A stretch of DNA of 64,000 nucleotides from Puia sp. (GTDB lineage Bacteria > Bacteroidota > Bacteroidia > Chitinophagales > Chitinophagaceae), in contig JARLGZ010000030.1 of assembly GCA_031292515.1 (NCBI GenBank), forward strand, positions 286,931 through 350,930. Reading direction: 5' to 3'. The notes under the pieces were generated by a model that had not been told where the DNA came from, did no database searches, and saw only the letters and a list, made by a program, of their open reading frames with translations. Made by a program: the position numbers and the translations under genes. Positions 51,733 through 60,377 of this stretch are shown in pieces (within the stretch, counting starts at the first letter, position 1; each line of letters begins with the position of its first letter).

Positions 51733-52348
51733 TGGTGGGGCCGTTTATGTTGCGGAGTGGGTAGTTCTGTTACAGCGATCTCCAGGAAAGGGGGTAATGT
51801 TGCGAGGAAATCGGGAAGCAGCGGAAATTCTTCAAACGGATTCCGGCCTTTCTGATCCGCAGCGGCGGCATGGTGAGGATCAATACTTCGGGGAGAGCGG
51901 GGATCAGCTCTTCATAAGCCCGGTGTGTCAGGTTGGCGCCGGGCTTTTTGTTTTGAGCGGGGGTTTGTCTAAAAGGCCTTGTTTTGGCGGCAGTCAGCTT
52001 TTTCATAAGCAAGTTGCGTTTACGCTACCAGCCGCCTGATAATATCCAGGTCGCGGGTTCAAGGGCCTTATGATAACAGCGGTTGCTTTCTATCCGTCAG
52101 TTTGCTTGTGTATCCATGATATTGTACGGGAAAAAGCATGTTTTGGTTTCGCCTTGTGCAATATTTTCCTCAGAATGATCGGGATGAGCAGGAGTTCACC
52201 CGCAGGGCTATCTTTTTTTCGGGTCGTGTAAATCCGGCATATATTTTTTTTCGTTGATTATCAAAGGCTCTGTCTGGTAGTTCCCCCGTTCCCCTTTTTA
52301 ACTAAGATCCGGTATTGCTTTTGAATCAATAGTTAAAACAATGGGAAT
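51733..52348. other. Gene-poor 0.6-kb region
   Basis: Apart from a terminator at 51917-51954, nothing firm is seen. A short stretch at about 52048-52066 (GTCGCGGGTTCAAG) resembles the T arm of a tRNA, but no complete tRNA can be folded. Reading frames on both strands have atypical composition and no family features. The last 100 bp are AT-rich and probably hold the promoter of the PNPOx-like gene. Confidence 0.45.
51917..51954 (+). terminator. Rho-independent terminator
   Basis: AGCCCGG (51917-51923) and CCGGGCT (51939-51945) form a perfect 7-bp stem with a 15-nt loop, followed by TTTTGTTTT. It lies 185 bp after the small charged gene. Confidence 0.75.
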
Positions 52349-52852
52349 ATGCTGAACTATACCAACCTGCTTTTCTTGCAAAGCAAAATACAAAATCTCG
52401 GGACTGCTCTTTTCTTCAGTGAGCAGGTTTCCCTCTTAAAGATGCCGACATCGGTAGTGAACGTCCTCAAAGTCGATGATCTGGGACAGGCCTGGTTCCT
52501 TGTTCCGCGACCCGGGCAGGCCCTGCACGAATTCGACCGCGATTTTCCGACGCGCCTGGAATTCTTCAGAAAGGGGAGTCCGTATTATCTGCATGTCATG
52601 GGCAAGGCGTTTATCGTAAATGACCCGGAAGAGATCAATGGCCTGATAGCCGATGGAATTCTGCAGCAGCCTGCGGATAACAAGGTGCTGATCAAGGTGA
52701 AAATGCTGAAGGCAGAATATTTCGAGAGTCTGCCCGATATCCGGCTGCACTGGTGGCAGGAGTTAAAGGTGCAGGTGACATCGTGGTTGTTTAACACCAG
52801 GCCAGGATACAGACCCTATCAGGTGGACCCGCAGCTGGTCTTCTCTTCTTAG
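52349..52852 (+). CDS. Pyridoxamine 5'-phosphate oxidase-like (split-barrel flavin-binding) protein
   Basis: A 167-residue protein with the split beta-barrel pattern of PNPOx-like general stress proteins: an N-terminal helix, AWFLVPRPGQALHEFDRDFP (about 50-69), PYYLHVMGKAFIVNDPEEIN (about 79-98), and KVKMLKAEYFESL near the end. In the family this fold binds FMN, F420 or heme. The cofactor here is unknown, and the classic PNPOx catalytic residues are not evident. It is 32 bp before the DUF4142 gene, so the two are likely co-expressed, perhaps in stress. Confidence 0.62.
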   Translation: MLNYTNLLFLQSKIQNLGTALFFSEQVSLLKMPTSVVNVLKVDDLGQAWFLVPRPGQALHEFDRDFPTRLEFFRKGSPYYLHVMGKAFIVNDPEEINGLIADGILQQPADNKVLIKVKMLKAEYFESLPDIRLHWWQELKVQVTSWLFNTRPGYRPYQVDPQLVFSS

Positions 52853-52884
52853 TGTTGTTGCTAACTTTCTTTAAATCGATAACC

Positions 52885-53454
52885 ATGAAAATTCCATTCA
52901 TATTGGAGGCATCTGTCCTTGCAATGCTTTCTTTTATTGGTGCCGGGCTGCTGCCGAAGGGCGCTGTTACGGCGAGCGGTCCGGTATCAGGCATGGCGAG
53001 CGGTTCGGACGATCAGTCGCAAAATGACGCCGTGTTCCTGGCCGACGCGGCCGGTGGCGAGATGATGGAGGTAGAACTGGGACAACTGGCCCAGCTTAAT
53101 TCCCTGGATCCCGTGATAAAGGATCTGGGTTCGAGGATGGTCAAAGACCACGGGCAGGATGGCGACCGTATAAAAGCGTTGTCTGCCGCGAGGAATATAA
53201 GGGTTCCGTCGGTCCTGACCGATGAACGGCAAAAGATAAAAGAGGGTCTTCAGAAAAAAACCGGGACCGAATTCGACAGGGAATACATCAAGCTGGTGAT
53301 CGACGATCACCTCAAAACGATCCGGCAATTTGAAAAGGAAGCGGCCGGCGGATCGGATAAGGAGATCAGGGCTTTTGCGGACAGCAGTCTGCATATGCTC
53401 CATGCTCATTTGGAAGCGGCTCAAAACTACCAGAAAACGGTTGTGAAAGAGTAA
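52885..53454 (+). CDS. Exported DUF4142 protein
   Basis: A 189-residue protein from ATG at 52885, with a signal peptide (about 1-26). The DUF4142 four-helix ferritin-like bundle is evident: FLADAAGGEMMEVELGQLAQ (about 45-64), GSRMVKDHGQDGDRIKALSA, FDREYIKLVIDDHLKTIRQF and SLHMLHAHLEAAQNYQK. Histidine and glutamate residues in the helices are in family positions. The function of DUF4142 is unknown; members are common in Bacteroidota and Proteobacteria and often associated with stress. Confidence 0.88.
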   Translation: MKIPFILEASVLAMLSFIGAGLLPKGAVTASGPVSGMASGSDDQSQNDAVFLADAAGGEMMEVELGQLAQLNSLDPVIKDLGSRMVKDHGQDGDRIKALSAARNIRVPSVLTDERQKIKEGLQKKTGTEFDREYIKLVIDDHLKTIRQFEKEAAGGSDKEIRAFADSSLHMLHAHLEAAQNYQKTVVKE

Positions 53455-55029
53455 TTATACCGGGGTCGTGCTAACCTTTTCGGCCCGTCTGGGGCTCTTC
53501 AGGTATTTCTCGCGGATGATCGTGCTCATGGGTTTTTGATACACCTTGCTTTCCACCCAGGATATGATGTCCAGGTAGGCAAAGGCGCGTGCTTCGAAAC
53601 GGTTCTTTTCAAATTTCCTGATCTTCTCCAGGAATTTTTCGAACTCCGCCCGAAGGGTATGACGGGAAAAATGGAAGGCATTGCGCAGGAATTTGAACAT
53701 CTCTTCTTCCACTCTTGTCAGATTTTCCTTCCTGGCCATGAACCGGTAGACCGATTTGGTAAGGGATTCCATCAACTCGAAATTCCCCAGCTCGAAATGG
53801 GCCATCAGGTGCTGGACCCGGGCGTAGCATTGCAGGTCGTTGCGCATATCCACCTGGTCGTGGATGATTCGCTGGAGATAGTCGATGCAGGTGGTATAGT
53901 CCCCGCTGCCGAAATGAAGAGTGGCTATTTTATAATTCAGGACGAGAATCCGGTGCCGGTCGATAAACATGTCATATTCTTCCAGTTGCTTCTCGATTGC
54001 AGGCACCTGCGCCAACCCTTCTGAAAAAGTGCCGAGCATAAAATGCTGGTTGATCTTGGCTGTGGTGATATATACAAAGGACTGGATCCTGAAGTTGTCA
54101 TTTTCCCTCACCCGGTCTGTCTGAGCAAAGGCCTCGAATTGGCGGAGGGTGGTCTCGAACTTTCCGAAATTACGCAGGTCGAAATGCGCGTTCAGCAGGT
54201 TGTGAAGGCCTTTGATATAATGGCCGGTCTCTACCCGCACCATTAAGGGTTGTTCGGCGAAGAGGTCCACCCATTTCTGCGAATACCGGTAATACATCGG
54301 GAAGTCCTGGCGTATAAATGCATACCAATTATAGATCTGGTAGAGATAGAGCCGTTCATAAAAGCCGGTTTGATCCCATGCCCGGGGCGGCAGTTGCTCA
54401 TGAAGGAACTGTTTAAGGCGTTCGTCATCCTTTTCATTGCGGGCATGACCATTGCTGATATACCAGCTATAGACCTGAAGGGCCAGGTTGGATAGTCGCG
54501 CCACCATGTCGATGCGGGCGCTTACCTCCAAGGCCTCCGCCGAGAGTTGTTCGGCCCGCATCTGCATACTATGGGTAATATGGAGGGTCTCGATCCTTTT
54601 TTCCAGGGACAGCACCTGGGCCAGGAAGGTAAACTTCTGGTTGGCCTTGGCCATCTCCTTTGCCCGGTCCAATATGCGCAGGCTCTGCATAAACAAGCCC
54701 TTTTTGTAGAGTATATGCGCGTAGTCGAACATTTCGTTCAGCTGGAGATCGATACTTTCGGCACTTTTCAGCAGGCGCAGGCTTGCCAGGATCTGCTTAT
54801 ACAAATGGGTCTTCAGATTCGACAACTGTGGTTTTTCGATGCCGGGGAGTTTTTTTAGCAGCTGCTTCTCGTCATAATCGCTGAGTTTGTCGAGGGCGTC
54901 GAAGAGTTTGACGATTTTAAGGTCTTCTTTGGTGGAGCTTCTTTTTATATAGAGTTTGAAGTGCCTTTTTTCCGACTTTTCCAGGGAGCGAATCAATTGG
55001 AATAAAATGTCTGAAAACCGGTTGGCCAT
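53455..55029 (-). CDS. Conserved alpha-helical protein of unknown function
   Basis: A 524-residue protein with no signal peptide or membrane segment, rich in charged amphipathic helices (LFQLIRSLEKSEKRHFKLYI, LLKKLPGIEKPQLSNLKTHL). The spacing of helix pairs suggests a tetratricopeptide-like solenoid (LYKKGLFMQSLRILDRAKEM, FGSGDYTTCIDYLQRIIHD, AHFELGNFELMESLTKSVYR). The basic C-terminus ends EKYLKSPRRAEKVSTTPV. Proteins of this size and style are conserved in Chitinophagaceae without known function. It converges on the DUF4142 gene with no gap between stops, which may produce antisense overlap. Confidence 0.7.
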   Translation of the reverse strand: MANRFSDILFQLIRSLEKSEKRHFKLYIKRSSTKEDLKIVKLFDALDKLSDYDEKQLLKKLPGIEKPQLSNLKTHLYKQILASLRLLKSAESIDLQLNEMFDYAHILYKKGLFMQSLRILDRAKEMAKANQKFTFLAQVLSLEKRIETLHITHSMQMRAEQLSAEALEVSARIDMVARLSNLALQVYSWYISNGHARNEKDDERLKQFLHEQLPPRAWDQTGFYERLYLYQIYNWYAFIRQDFPMYYRYSQKWVDLFAEQPLMVRVETGHYIKGLHNLLNAHFDLRNFGKFETTLRQFEAFAQTDRVRENDNFRIQSFVYITTAKINQHFMLGTFSEGLAQVPAIEKQLEEYDMFIDRHRILVLNYKIATLHFGSGDYTTCIDYLQRIIHDQVDMRNDLQCYARVQHLMAHFELGNFELMESLTKSVYRFMARKENLTRVEEEMFKFLRNAFHFSRHTLRAEFEKFLEKIRKFEKNRFEARAFAYLDIISWVESKVYQKPMSTIIREKYLKSPRRAEKVSTTPV

Positions 55030-55221
55030 AATGAAGAATTTGTCCTGAAACGCAGTACAGTAAAGGGTTTTAGTATTAAAAATATCATTTTGACATAATT
55101 AAACACCCGTTAAATTGATTCGCACGCCGCAATAGGACGTCGTATATTCGTATAGAGTTTATGATTTTCATATAGCAGCAATCGCCTGACGGGCAATCGA
55201 AAGAGGCTCATTTTGAATTGT

Positions 55222-55310
55222 GGTGAAAATCAAGGCAAAAGAGATTATAAGAATTTTTCATATGGCAAGCAATCGTTAGCGCCCTCTGTTTCTACATGGG
55301 GCTTTTTTTT
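55222..55310 (+). ncRNA. Candidate small RNA with 3' terminator
   Basis: The 410-bp gap 55030-55440 has no gene. A near -7 element (TCATTTTG, about 55209-55216) precedes a segment with a TGAAAAT/ATTTTTCA stem. It ends in a terminator-like hairpin, AGCGCCC (55278-55284) with GGGGCT (55298-55303), running into eight T. The word GCAATCG occurs three times nearby. There is no match to a known RNA family that I can name. Confidence 0.25.
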
Positions 55311-55361
55311 GCAAAGTAAGAAAGAATATCGGTATCTCCTCATTTTTCCCGGGAACTCCCC

Positions 55362-55403
55362 AAAAGCAAAAAAAGGTCATCCCTATGACTTTCGGGACGA
55401 CCT
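55362..55403 (-). terminator. Rho-independent terminator of the KPKPDS-repeat gene
   Basis: On the minus strand AGGTCGTCCC pairs with GGGATGACCT (9 of 10), followed by TTTTTTTGCTTTTG. It begins 38 bp after the stop of the repeat-protein gene. Confidence 0.85.
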
Positions 55404-55440
55404 CTCGCGGAAAATAAATTTCCGGCTTTACAAGTAAGTT

Positions 55441-55797
55441 TTACCTGCCCTCATAAGCGACCAGGCCCTCATAGAGCTTCGTCGAGTCGGGTTTTGGCTT
55501 TTTTGTGGTATCCGGGACATAGGCCACCAGAACTGCGGAATCAGGCTTTGGCTTCCTGGTAGTATCCGGCACGGAGTATACAAAGGAAGCTGTCTTTACT
55601 GAATCCGGCTTTGGTTTTTTTGTCGTGTCGGGCAAATAAGCCACTTGCGACATCGTTTTTGCTGAATCGGGCTTCGGTTTCTTCGTGGTGTCTGCTGAAT
55701 AATTTCCTGCCACCACATACCGCTCACTGGAAGAATGGATCATGGCCATTGCTATAAGGCCAAAGCAAATCCCTGACGCTAAGATTACGCGCTTCAT
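55441..55797 (-). CDS. Secreted small protein with four DTT(K/R)KPKPDS repeats
   Basis: A 118-residue protein with an N-terminal signal segment (KRVILASGICFGLIAMAMIH). After about residue 30 it consists of four copies of the decapeptide DTT(K/R)KPKPDS at 36, 57, 78 and 96 (spacing 21, 21, 18). Each is separated by a short hydrophobic spacer such as AYLP, YSVP or AYVP. Lys-Pro/Asp-rich repeats of this sort tend to form extended chains and are seen in periplasm-spanning or wall-binding proteins; no function is known. It has its own terminator and is otherwise isolated. Confidence 0.75.
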   Translation of the reverse strand: MKRVILASGICFGLIAMAMIHSSSERYVVAGNYSADTTKKPKPDSAKTMSQVAYLPDTTKKPKPDSVKTASFVYSVPDTTRKPKPDSAVLVAYVPDTTKKPKPDSTKLYEGLVAYEGR

Positions 55798-56202
55798 AAT
55801 TTTAATTTTAAAGTGTAAAAAAAACTTCTACGCGCAGAGAGAGGGGGAATGGAATGGTAAACAACCTGATTGATATAGTATTAAAGATCATGCCAAACTT
55901 ATATTCCGTTCAATGGCCACTTAGTGGTATTCCGATGCACTCCATTTAAAACGCCCTGCTAAAGGGTTCGCTAAGAAGCCGCCTGAAGTATCCTCTTTTT
56001 TGACAAGATATCCGGCGTGTATACTTTTTTCTGGTCTGAATCGTTATATTTGTGTTTATCCCACCGGTCTATCAATTCTTGTCATTTTTTGCCGTCAAAA
56101 ATTTTAGGGTTCCGCCCTGTCGGACACCTCAGCGTTCGATTGTCTGCCGATGATTCCACGTGCGCCTGCCAGTTAACCATTTAAAGAGACAAAAAGAATA
56201 CT
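55798..56202. other. Divergent intergenic region
   Basis: This 405-bp region contains the promoters of the KPKPDS gene (minus) and the NagD-like gene (plus). An exact -7 element is listed separately. No reading frame, repeat or hairpin with a T tract was found in the remainder. Confidence 0.5.
56045..56052 (+). promoter_or_regulatory. -7 promoter element before the NagD-like gene
   Basis: TATATTTG matches TAnnTTTG exactly. A TTTG -33 box is not found at standard distance. The transcript would have a leader of roughly 140 nt before ATG at 56203. Confidence 0.35.
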
Positions 56203-57039
56203 ATGGAAAAAAAAGGCTTCCTCATTGACATGGATGGCGTGATTTACAAAGGCAGCGAACCGATACCCGGTGCTGTAGAATTTATCAACACCCTCCGCGA
56301 GAAAGGGTATCCCTTTCTTTTTCTTACCAATAACAGCCAGCGTACGAACCGGGATGTCTGTTACAAACTCCGCAAAATGGGGTTTAACGTGAACGACGAA
56401 GACATCTTCACCTGCGGGATGGCTACGGCCCGTTATCTCGCTTCAAAAAAAGTCCGCGGAACCGCCTATGTGATCGGGGAGGGTGGGTTGCTGACGGAAT
56501 TGCACAATGTGGGCTATTCCATTGTGGACGATCATCCCGATTATGTCATCATCGGGGAGGGCCGTACGATCATGTTGGAGTCGGTCGACAAGGCGATCAA
56601 TATGATTATGAACGGTTCCAAGCTGATCGCGACCAATCTCGATCCGAATTGCCCGGTGGGCAATGGGAAATACAGGGCCGGTTGCGGAGCTTTCGTATCG
56701 ATGCTCGAATTTGCCACGGGGATAAAGGCCTTTAGCGTAGGCAAACCCAGCCCGGTCATGATGCGGATGGCCAGGAAGTTGCTGAGCCTCGGAACGGACG
56801 AGACGATCATGATCGGCGATACGATGGGCACCGATATATTGGGCGCCGGCTCCATGGGGTTTACGACGGTGCTGACGCTCTCGGGCGTTACCAAAGAGGC
56901 GGACCTGCAACAGTACGGGTATACGCCCGATTTTATCATTCGTTCCGTAAAGGATCTGCTGGATGAAGGGCTGTTTACGCGGGTGCTGGAAAAGCAGGTC
57001 GAAGAGGTCTATTTCTCTACGTCGAACCAGATCTTGTAG
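56203..57039 (+). CDS. HAD-IIA phosphatase, NagD-like
   Basis: A 278-residue HAD protein of subfamily IIA. Motif I is FLIDMDGVIYKGSEPIPGAV (about 5-24) with both aspartates, motif II FLTNNSQRTNRD, motif III in SVGKPSPVMMRMA and motif IV IMIGDTMGTDILGAGSMGF. The C2-type cap lies between. NagD-like enzymes dephosphorylate nucleotide monophosphates or small metabolites; the exact substrate is unknown. The 3' end overlaps the convergent yejK-like gene by 31 bp. Confidence 0.9.
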   Translation: MEKKGFLIDMDGVIYKGSEPIPGAVEFINTLREKGYPFLFLTNNSQRTNRDVCYKLRKMGFNVNDEDIFTCGMATARYLASKKVRGTAYVIGEGGLLTELHNVGYSIVDDHPDYVIIGEGRTIMLESVDKAINMIMNGSKLIATNLDPNCPVGNGKYRAGCGAFVSMLEFATGIKAFSVGKPSPVMMRMARKLLSLGTDETIMIGDTMGTDILGAGSMGFTTVLTLSGVTKEADLQQYGYTPDFIIRSVKDLLDEGLFTRVLEKQVEEVYFSTSNQIL

Positions 57040-58052
57040 AAATATTTCTTCTGCGCCTCATCGAAGCCCCGTTCGATGAGATCCCGGTCTCCATGCACGT
57101 ATATGTGGAAGTTGCGATCCAGTTTGATGACGCTTTTAAAGACCTTGCTTTGCTTTTTGACGGCTTGCGGTGAGATTTCGAATTGATCTGCCGCCCCGAT
57201 CGCGTTGTTCTGTCTGTATTGCTCGTCGAACTTCCGGAAGGAATCGATGATGCCTTCATGATGAAGGACCGTCTCTTCGAATTCGGCCTTGTCGAAATGA
57301 TCGTGGCTTTTAAAATAGTCCATGGACCGGTTGAGCAGATCGATCTGGTCGGTCTTCGTCACTTCGAATTGATCGGGCAGGTGCTTGGTGACATAGTTCT
57401 TTGTGAGCGTGAGAAATCCATGCGTATGCAGGAACTCGTTCTGGTTTACCAGCACCCCGAGGAATTTGTCTTTCCAATATTGCGCCTCGTCTCCCTTTGA
57501 GGCGTTGTCGAAGATGATTAGCTCGAAGCCCTTTTCCCGGTCCGTATTCAATACCAGGCAGCCTTTGTCGATCCTGGAAGGTTCGAGGCCTTCTTTCATA
57601 TATACATCCAGGCCGGTGTCGCTTGGATCCAGTTCGACAAAGAGGGATTTTGTCTCTGCCTTGAACAGGCCGATCCCTTCCACGGTCCGGTCTCCGACCA
57701 TGATATCCCCGAAATGCGTCACATATAACTCTCCCGGTTTGATCTTTGGGTGCAGGGATACCTCATAGAGGTGGCTTGCGATTTGGGACGATTGTTCCAG
57801 GAAAGTCTCCGGCTCCCCGAAAATAGCCGCTGAAAAATTATATACCTCGTTGTAGTCGAGTGAAGAAGTATGATGAAAAGAGTATCTTTCAAAACAATTC
57901 GAGAATTTCCCCAGCAGGATCTGCGAGAATTTTTCAAGATATTCCTTATCCGGCGATTGCTCCTTTTTTGACAGCAGCAGGGGCTGCTGATTATTCTTGT
58001 TGCCAACATAGTGAACGGCTAGCCTGTTTAACGTTGCGTTGCTGAAATCCAT
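57009..58052 (-). CDS. Nucleoid-associated protein, YejK/NdpA family
   Basis: A 347-residue protein of the 37-kDa nucleoid-associated family (E. coli YejK, about 335). Characteristic parts are the N-terminal LNRLAVHYVGNKNNQQPLLL (about 8-27), GDIMVGDRTVEGIGLFKAET (about 111-130), the conserved YWKDKFLGV region and the late FEISPQAVKKQSKVFKSVIK segment. It is cytoplasmic and binds the chromosome; its role is poorly known. It starts 24 bp after the preceding minus-strand gene's... upstream neighbour is the GLPGLI-like operon, read in the same direction. Confidence 0.88.
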   Translation of the reverse strand: MDFSNATLNRLAVHYVGNKNNQQPLLLSKKEQSPDKEYLEKFSQILLGKFSNCFERYSFHHTSSLDYNEVYNFSAAIFGEPETFLEQSSQIASHLYEVSLHPKIKPGELYVTHFGDIMVGDRTVEGIGLFKAETKSLFVELDPSDTGLDVYMKEGLEPSRIDKGCLVLNTDREKGFELIIFDNASKGDEAQYWKDKFLGVLVNQNEFLHTHGFLTLTKNYVTKHLPDQFEVTKTDQIDLLNRSMDYFKSHDHFDKAEFEETVLHHEGIIDSFRKFDEQYRQNNAIGAADQFEISPQAVKKQSKVFKSVIKLDRNFHIYVHGDRDLIERGFDEAQKKYFYKIWFDVEK

Positions 58053-58075
58053 CGGGCTAAGATCCGATATTATTG

Positions 58076-58783
58076 TTAATGTCGGCGTGTTTTGGTCTCC
58101 TGACCGGGGGAATATTCTTTGAGGGTATAACCGCGGGACGGCACCTTGAAGACATCCGGGTTGATCCGTCCATGATCTATATGGGTGGCTGTGTAGGTGA
58201 TCGTTCCTTTTTTATAGGAGTATTCATATTTCAACACGAGGCCCGGGATGCACGAGAATACCGGCTCCGCCGCCGCCAACCCGGCATTGCGGACCGCCGT
58301 GGTATAATAGAGCGTCAGGATCCTGCCGTCTTTCAGGGTGATGGTAGCCTTTTGACAGGGGTAGTTCAAAAGGGTGGTGGTCTCCTTGTCGAACCGGCAG
58401 GTCGCGTCCTTATAGGACTCGTTGTAGAGGATCCAGTCCTTGCTGCTCAGGTAATACTTGTATTTTGTCTTTCCCGATTCCCTGACCACGGCGGCTGTCT
58501 GTCCCGGATCGCTGCCCGGTAATATGAAAATGCTCTGCGTGCGCATGAGGCTTACCAGGCGCAGCCGCACGAGCCCTTCGCTGATAAAAAGCGTCTGGAT
58601 GCCTCCGTTATAGGTTTCGCCTTTGCCTGCGTCGCCTCTCCTGGTGCTCACCTTTATCGAATAAGAGACCGTAAGATCCTTGCCCGCGAGGTCTCCGCGA
58701 AAGGAGAGGGCCGGCACGACAAGCATCGCCGCCAATAGCAGGCGGATGAAACGACGGGGCTGTAAAAAAGGGAGGGAGTGCAT
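58076..58783 (-). CDS. Exported GLPGLI-like protein in the sigma-factor operon
   Basis: A 235-residue protein from ATG at 58783, with a signal peptide (FIRLLLAAMLVVPALSFRGD). The C-terminal part has CIPGLVLKYEYSYKKGTITY (about 181-200), reminiscent of the GLPGLI family motif (here IPGLV), and THIDHGRINPDVFKVPSRGY. The middle holds TLLNYPCQKATITLKDGRIL. It is probably periplasmic with unknown function. It lies 10 bp after the anti-sigma-like gene, so it is likely the third gene of that operon and perhaps its sensory or effector partner (inference). Confidence 0.62.
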   Translation of the reverse strand: MHSLPFLQPRRFIRLLLAAMLVVPALSFRGDLAGKDLTVSYSIKVSTRRGDAGKGETYNGGIQTLFISEGLVRLRLVSLMRTQSIFILPGSDPGQTAAVVRESGKTKYKYYLSSKDWILYNESYKDATCRFDKETTTLLNYPCQKATITLKDGRILTLYYTTAVRNAGLAAAEPVFSCIPGLVLKYEYSYKKGTITYTATHIDHGRINPDVFKVPSRGYTLKEYSPGQETKTRRH

Positions 58784-58793
58784 TTGGGTTATC

Positions 58794-59708
58794 CTATTTG
58801 AAAATAAATGTTGCCAGATCGAAAGGGTTGAGCGGGTTTTTTCCGTTTTTCCCGTCGAAGCGGGATTCGTCGGCTTTTTTCCAGTCAAGCAGTCTTTCCC
58901 TCTCCTTGCGTGCCCGCCGGGTGGGAACGCCGCCCGAACGGTAGGTGTACATCTTTTTCATCATCTTCTGCATTTCTGGGGAGACGGTAATGGCTGAGTA
59001 TTGGTCGACCTGGATTTTTGTATCTGTGTTATCGTTGTCATGTGTCAGGAATCCGGGTATCTCGTCGTAATGAAAACTTGTGAGGGTGACAAGCAGGTCG
59101 TTGTCCACTAACGTGAAAGCCTGTCCGTCGACCCGGACCCGGGTGTTCCTGAAATAGTTGTCTGCGCTGCCCGCCGCCTGCCGGTCGGCGTTAACGGGCG
59201 TCGCTGAACCGGAATCGCTTGCCGGAGGCGTTCTGTCTGCCGTCGCATTGACCTCATTGGCCGCCCGGGCAGAGGTGTCCGCGGTGGGGCCCGGCGTATT
59301 TGCACCGGAGGCCGGAGAACTCTGCGTCTTCGCCAATCCGGGGGGCTGCCGTAAGGGCGGATGTGACATCCGGTAAAGCCCCCATCCCACCAGGGCTAAT
59401 AGGAGACAAGCCGCTACCGCTCCGAAGCGATACATACGTGTATATAGCCGGCGCTTCTTTTTGCTGTCCGCGGCGATCCTGCTCATGAGGGCGCCAAACG
59501 CATCGCCCGGGGGGGGCACGGCATACTCCTGCAAAAAGCCCAGTGGCGGGGCGCTGGAAACGGTCCCGTCAAGGGAGGCATGTTCGGAAGAAGGGGAAAA
59601 TGCGTTCCGGTCTGTATTCAGCATATGAAACAGCTTCTCCTTTACACCACCGGGTGGAGTAATTCCGTGTTCCTTCAATCCCTTGAATATGTCAGATTGT
59701 TTTGTCAT
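58794..59708 (-). CDS. Putative membrane anti-sigma factor
   Basis: A 304-residue protein with one transmembrane helix, FGAVAACLLLALVGWGLYRM (about 92-111). A basic juxtamembrane segment precedes it (SKKKRRLYTRMYR). The cytoplasmic N-terminus holds two short FKGLKEHGITPPGGVKEK / FLQEYAVPPPGDAFGALMSR repeats, each with a PPG motif. The periplasmic part has a Ser/Ala/Pro-rich linker and a beta-like domain. It has no zinc-binding motif or FecR domain, so the call rests on its start overlapping the ECF sigma gene by 17 bp and on its topology. Confidence 0.6.
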   Translation of the reverse strand: MTKQSDIFKGLKEHGITPPGGVKEKLFHMLNTDRNAFSPSSEHASLDGTVSSAPPLGFLQEYAVPPPGDAFGALMSRIAADSKKKRRLYTRMYRFGAVAACLLLALVGWGLYRMSHPPLRQPPGLAKTQSSPASGANTPGPTADTSARAANEVNATADRTPPASDSGSATPVNADRQAAGSADNYFRNTRVRVDGQAFTLVDNDLLVTLTSFHYDEIPGFLTHDNDNTDTKIQVDQYSAITVSPEMQKMMKKMYTYRSGGVPTRRARKERERLLDWKKADESRFDGKNGKNPLNPFDLATFIFK

Positions 59709-60249
59709 GGAATTCTGCCAGCTTTTTTTGTAAATGAGTCCTCGCCCTGAATAGTTGAGACCTGCTTCCTTCCTCCGAAATGTTCAGCATATCGCCGATC
59801 TCCTTATGAGTATATCCTTCCACCAGGTAGAGATTCACGATCGTTCGGTGCGCGTCGGGCATTTCCCGTATGATCTTCATCAGATCTCCGTTTGTCAGCT
59901 TGTCATATCCGTTGAGCATATCGGATGCGAGATTCATTTCTTCATTGATCACTGAAAACAGGATCTTCTTTTTTTTGATCGCATCGATACAGATACCCAC
60001 AAAGATTCTTCTGGCCCATCCTTCGAAGGAACCTTCCGCCCGGAAGCCGGACAGGTGACGATATAATTTGACAAAGCCTTCCTGGAACCAATCGTTCGCA
60101 TCATGGGAATTTCCCGCATAACGCAGGCACAGGCTATACATCTTGTCGGCTATGGCATCATAGATCTCCTGAAAGGCCAGGTTGTCACCTTTGGCTGCTT
60201 TTTGAGTCAAGACCTCAAAAACGGGTGGGGCGTTACGCAAGGATTCCAT
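59692..60249 (-). CDS. ECF-type RNA polymerase sigma factor
   Basis: A 185-residue sigma-70-family factor. Region 2 is NLAFQEIYDAIADKMYSLCL with NDWFQEGFVKLYRHLSGFRA and EGWARRIFVGICIDAIKKKK (promoter melting). Region 4 is DAHRTIVNLYLVEGYTHKEI with GDMLNISEEGSRSQLFRART (-35 recognition). It belongs to the large Bacteroidota ECF group and is controlled by the overlapping membrane gene. The divergent ompA-like gene 235 bp away is a candidate target. Confidence 0.92.
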   Translation of the reverse strand: MESLRNAPPVFEVLTQKAAKGDNLAFQEIYDAIADKMYSLCLRYAGNSHDANDWFQEGFVKLYRHLSGFRAEGSFEGWARRIFVGICIDAIKKKKILFSVINEEMNLASDMLNGYDKLTNGDLMKIIREMPDAHRTIVNLYLVEGYTHKEIGDMLNISEEGSRSQLFRARTHLQKKLAEFHDKTI

Positions 60250-60377
60250 CCTGCAAAGATCTATTTTTTTACGACCGTTCGACGCTATTAACGAAGTAAT
60301 CTTTGAAGTAATTTTTTTTTAAAACCCTGAAACGTTTCTTTCCCGTTTTGGGTCTTACCCAAACCATACCTCTGACG

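Noticed and set aside
51518..52039. 173-codon + strand frame overlapping the small charged gene
   Set aside because: Its translation is a different-frame reading of low-complexity DNA and crosses the terminator at 51917-51954.
52048..52066. tRNA-like T-arm sequence (GTCGCGGGTTCAAG)
   Set aside because: The 3' flank does not pair to form the T stem, and no D arm, anticodon arm or acceptor stem could be placed within 80 bp upstream. At most it is a tRNA-like fragment.
55213..55437. 74-codon + strand frame
   Set aside because: It runs through a terminator-like hairpin with eight T and then through the minus-strand terminator, so it is unlikely to be translated.
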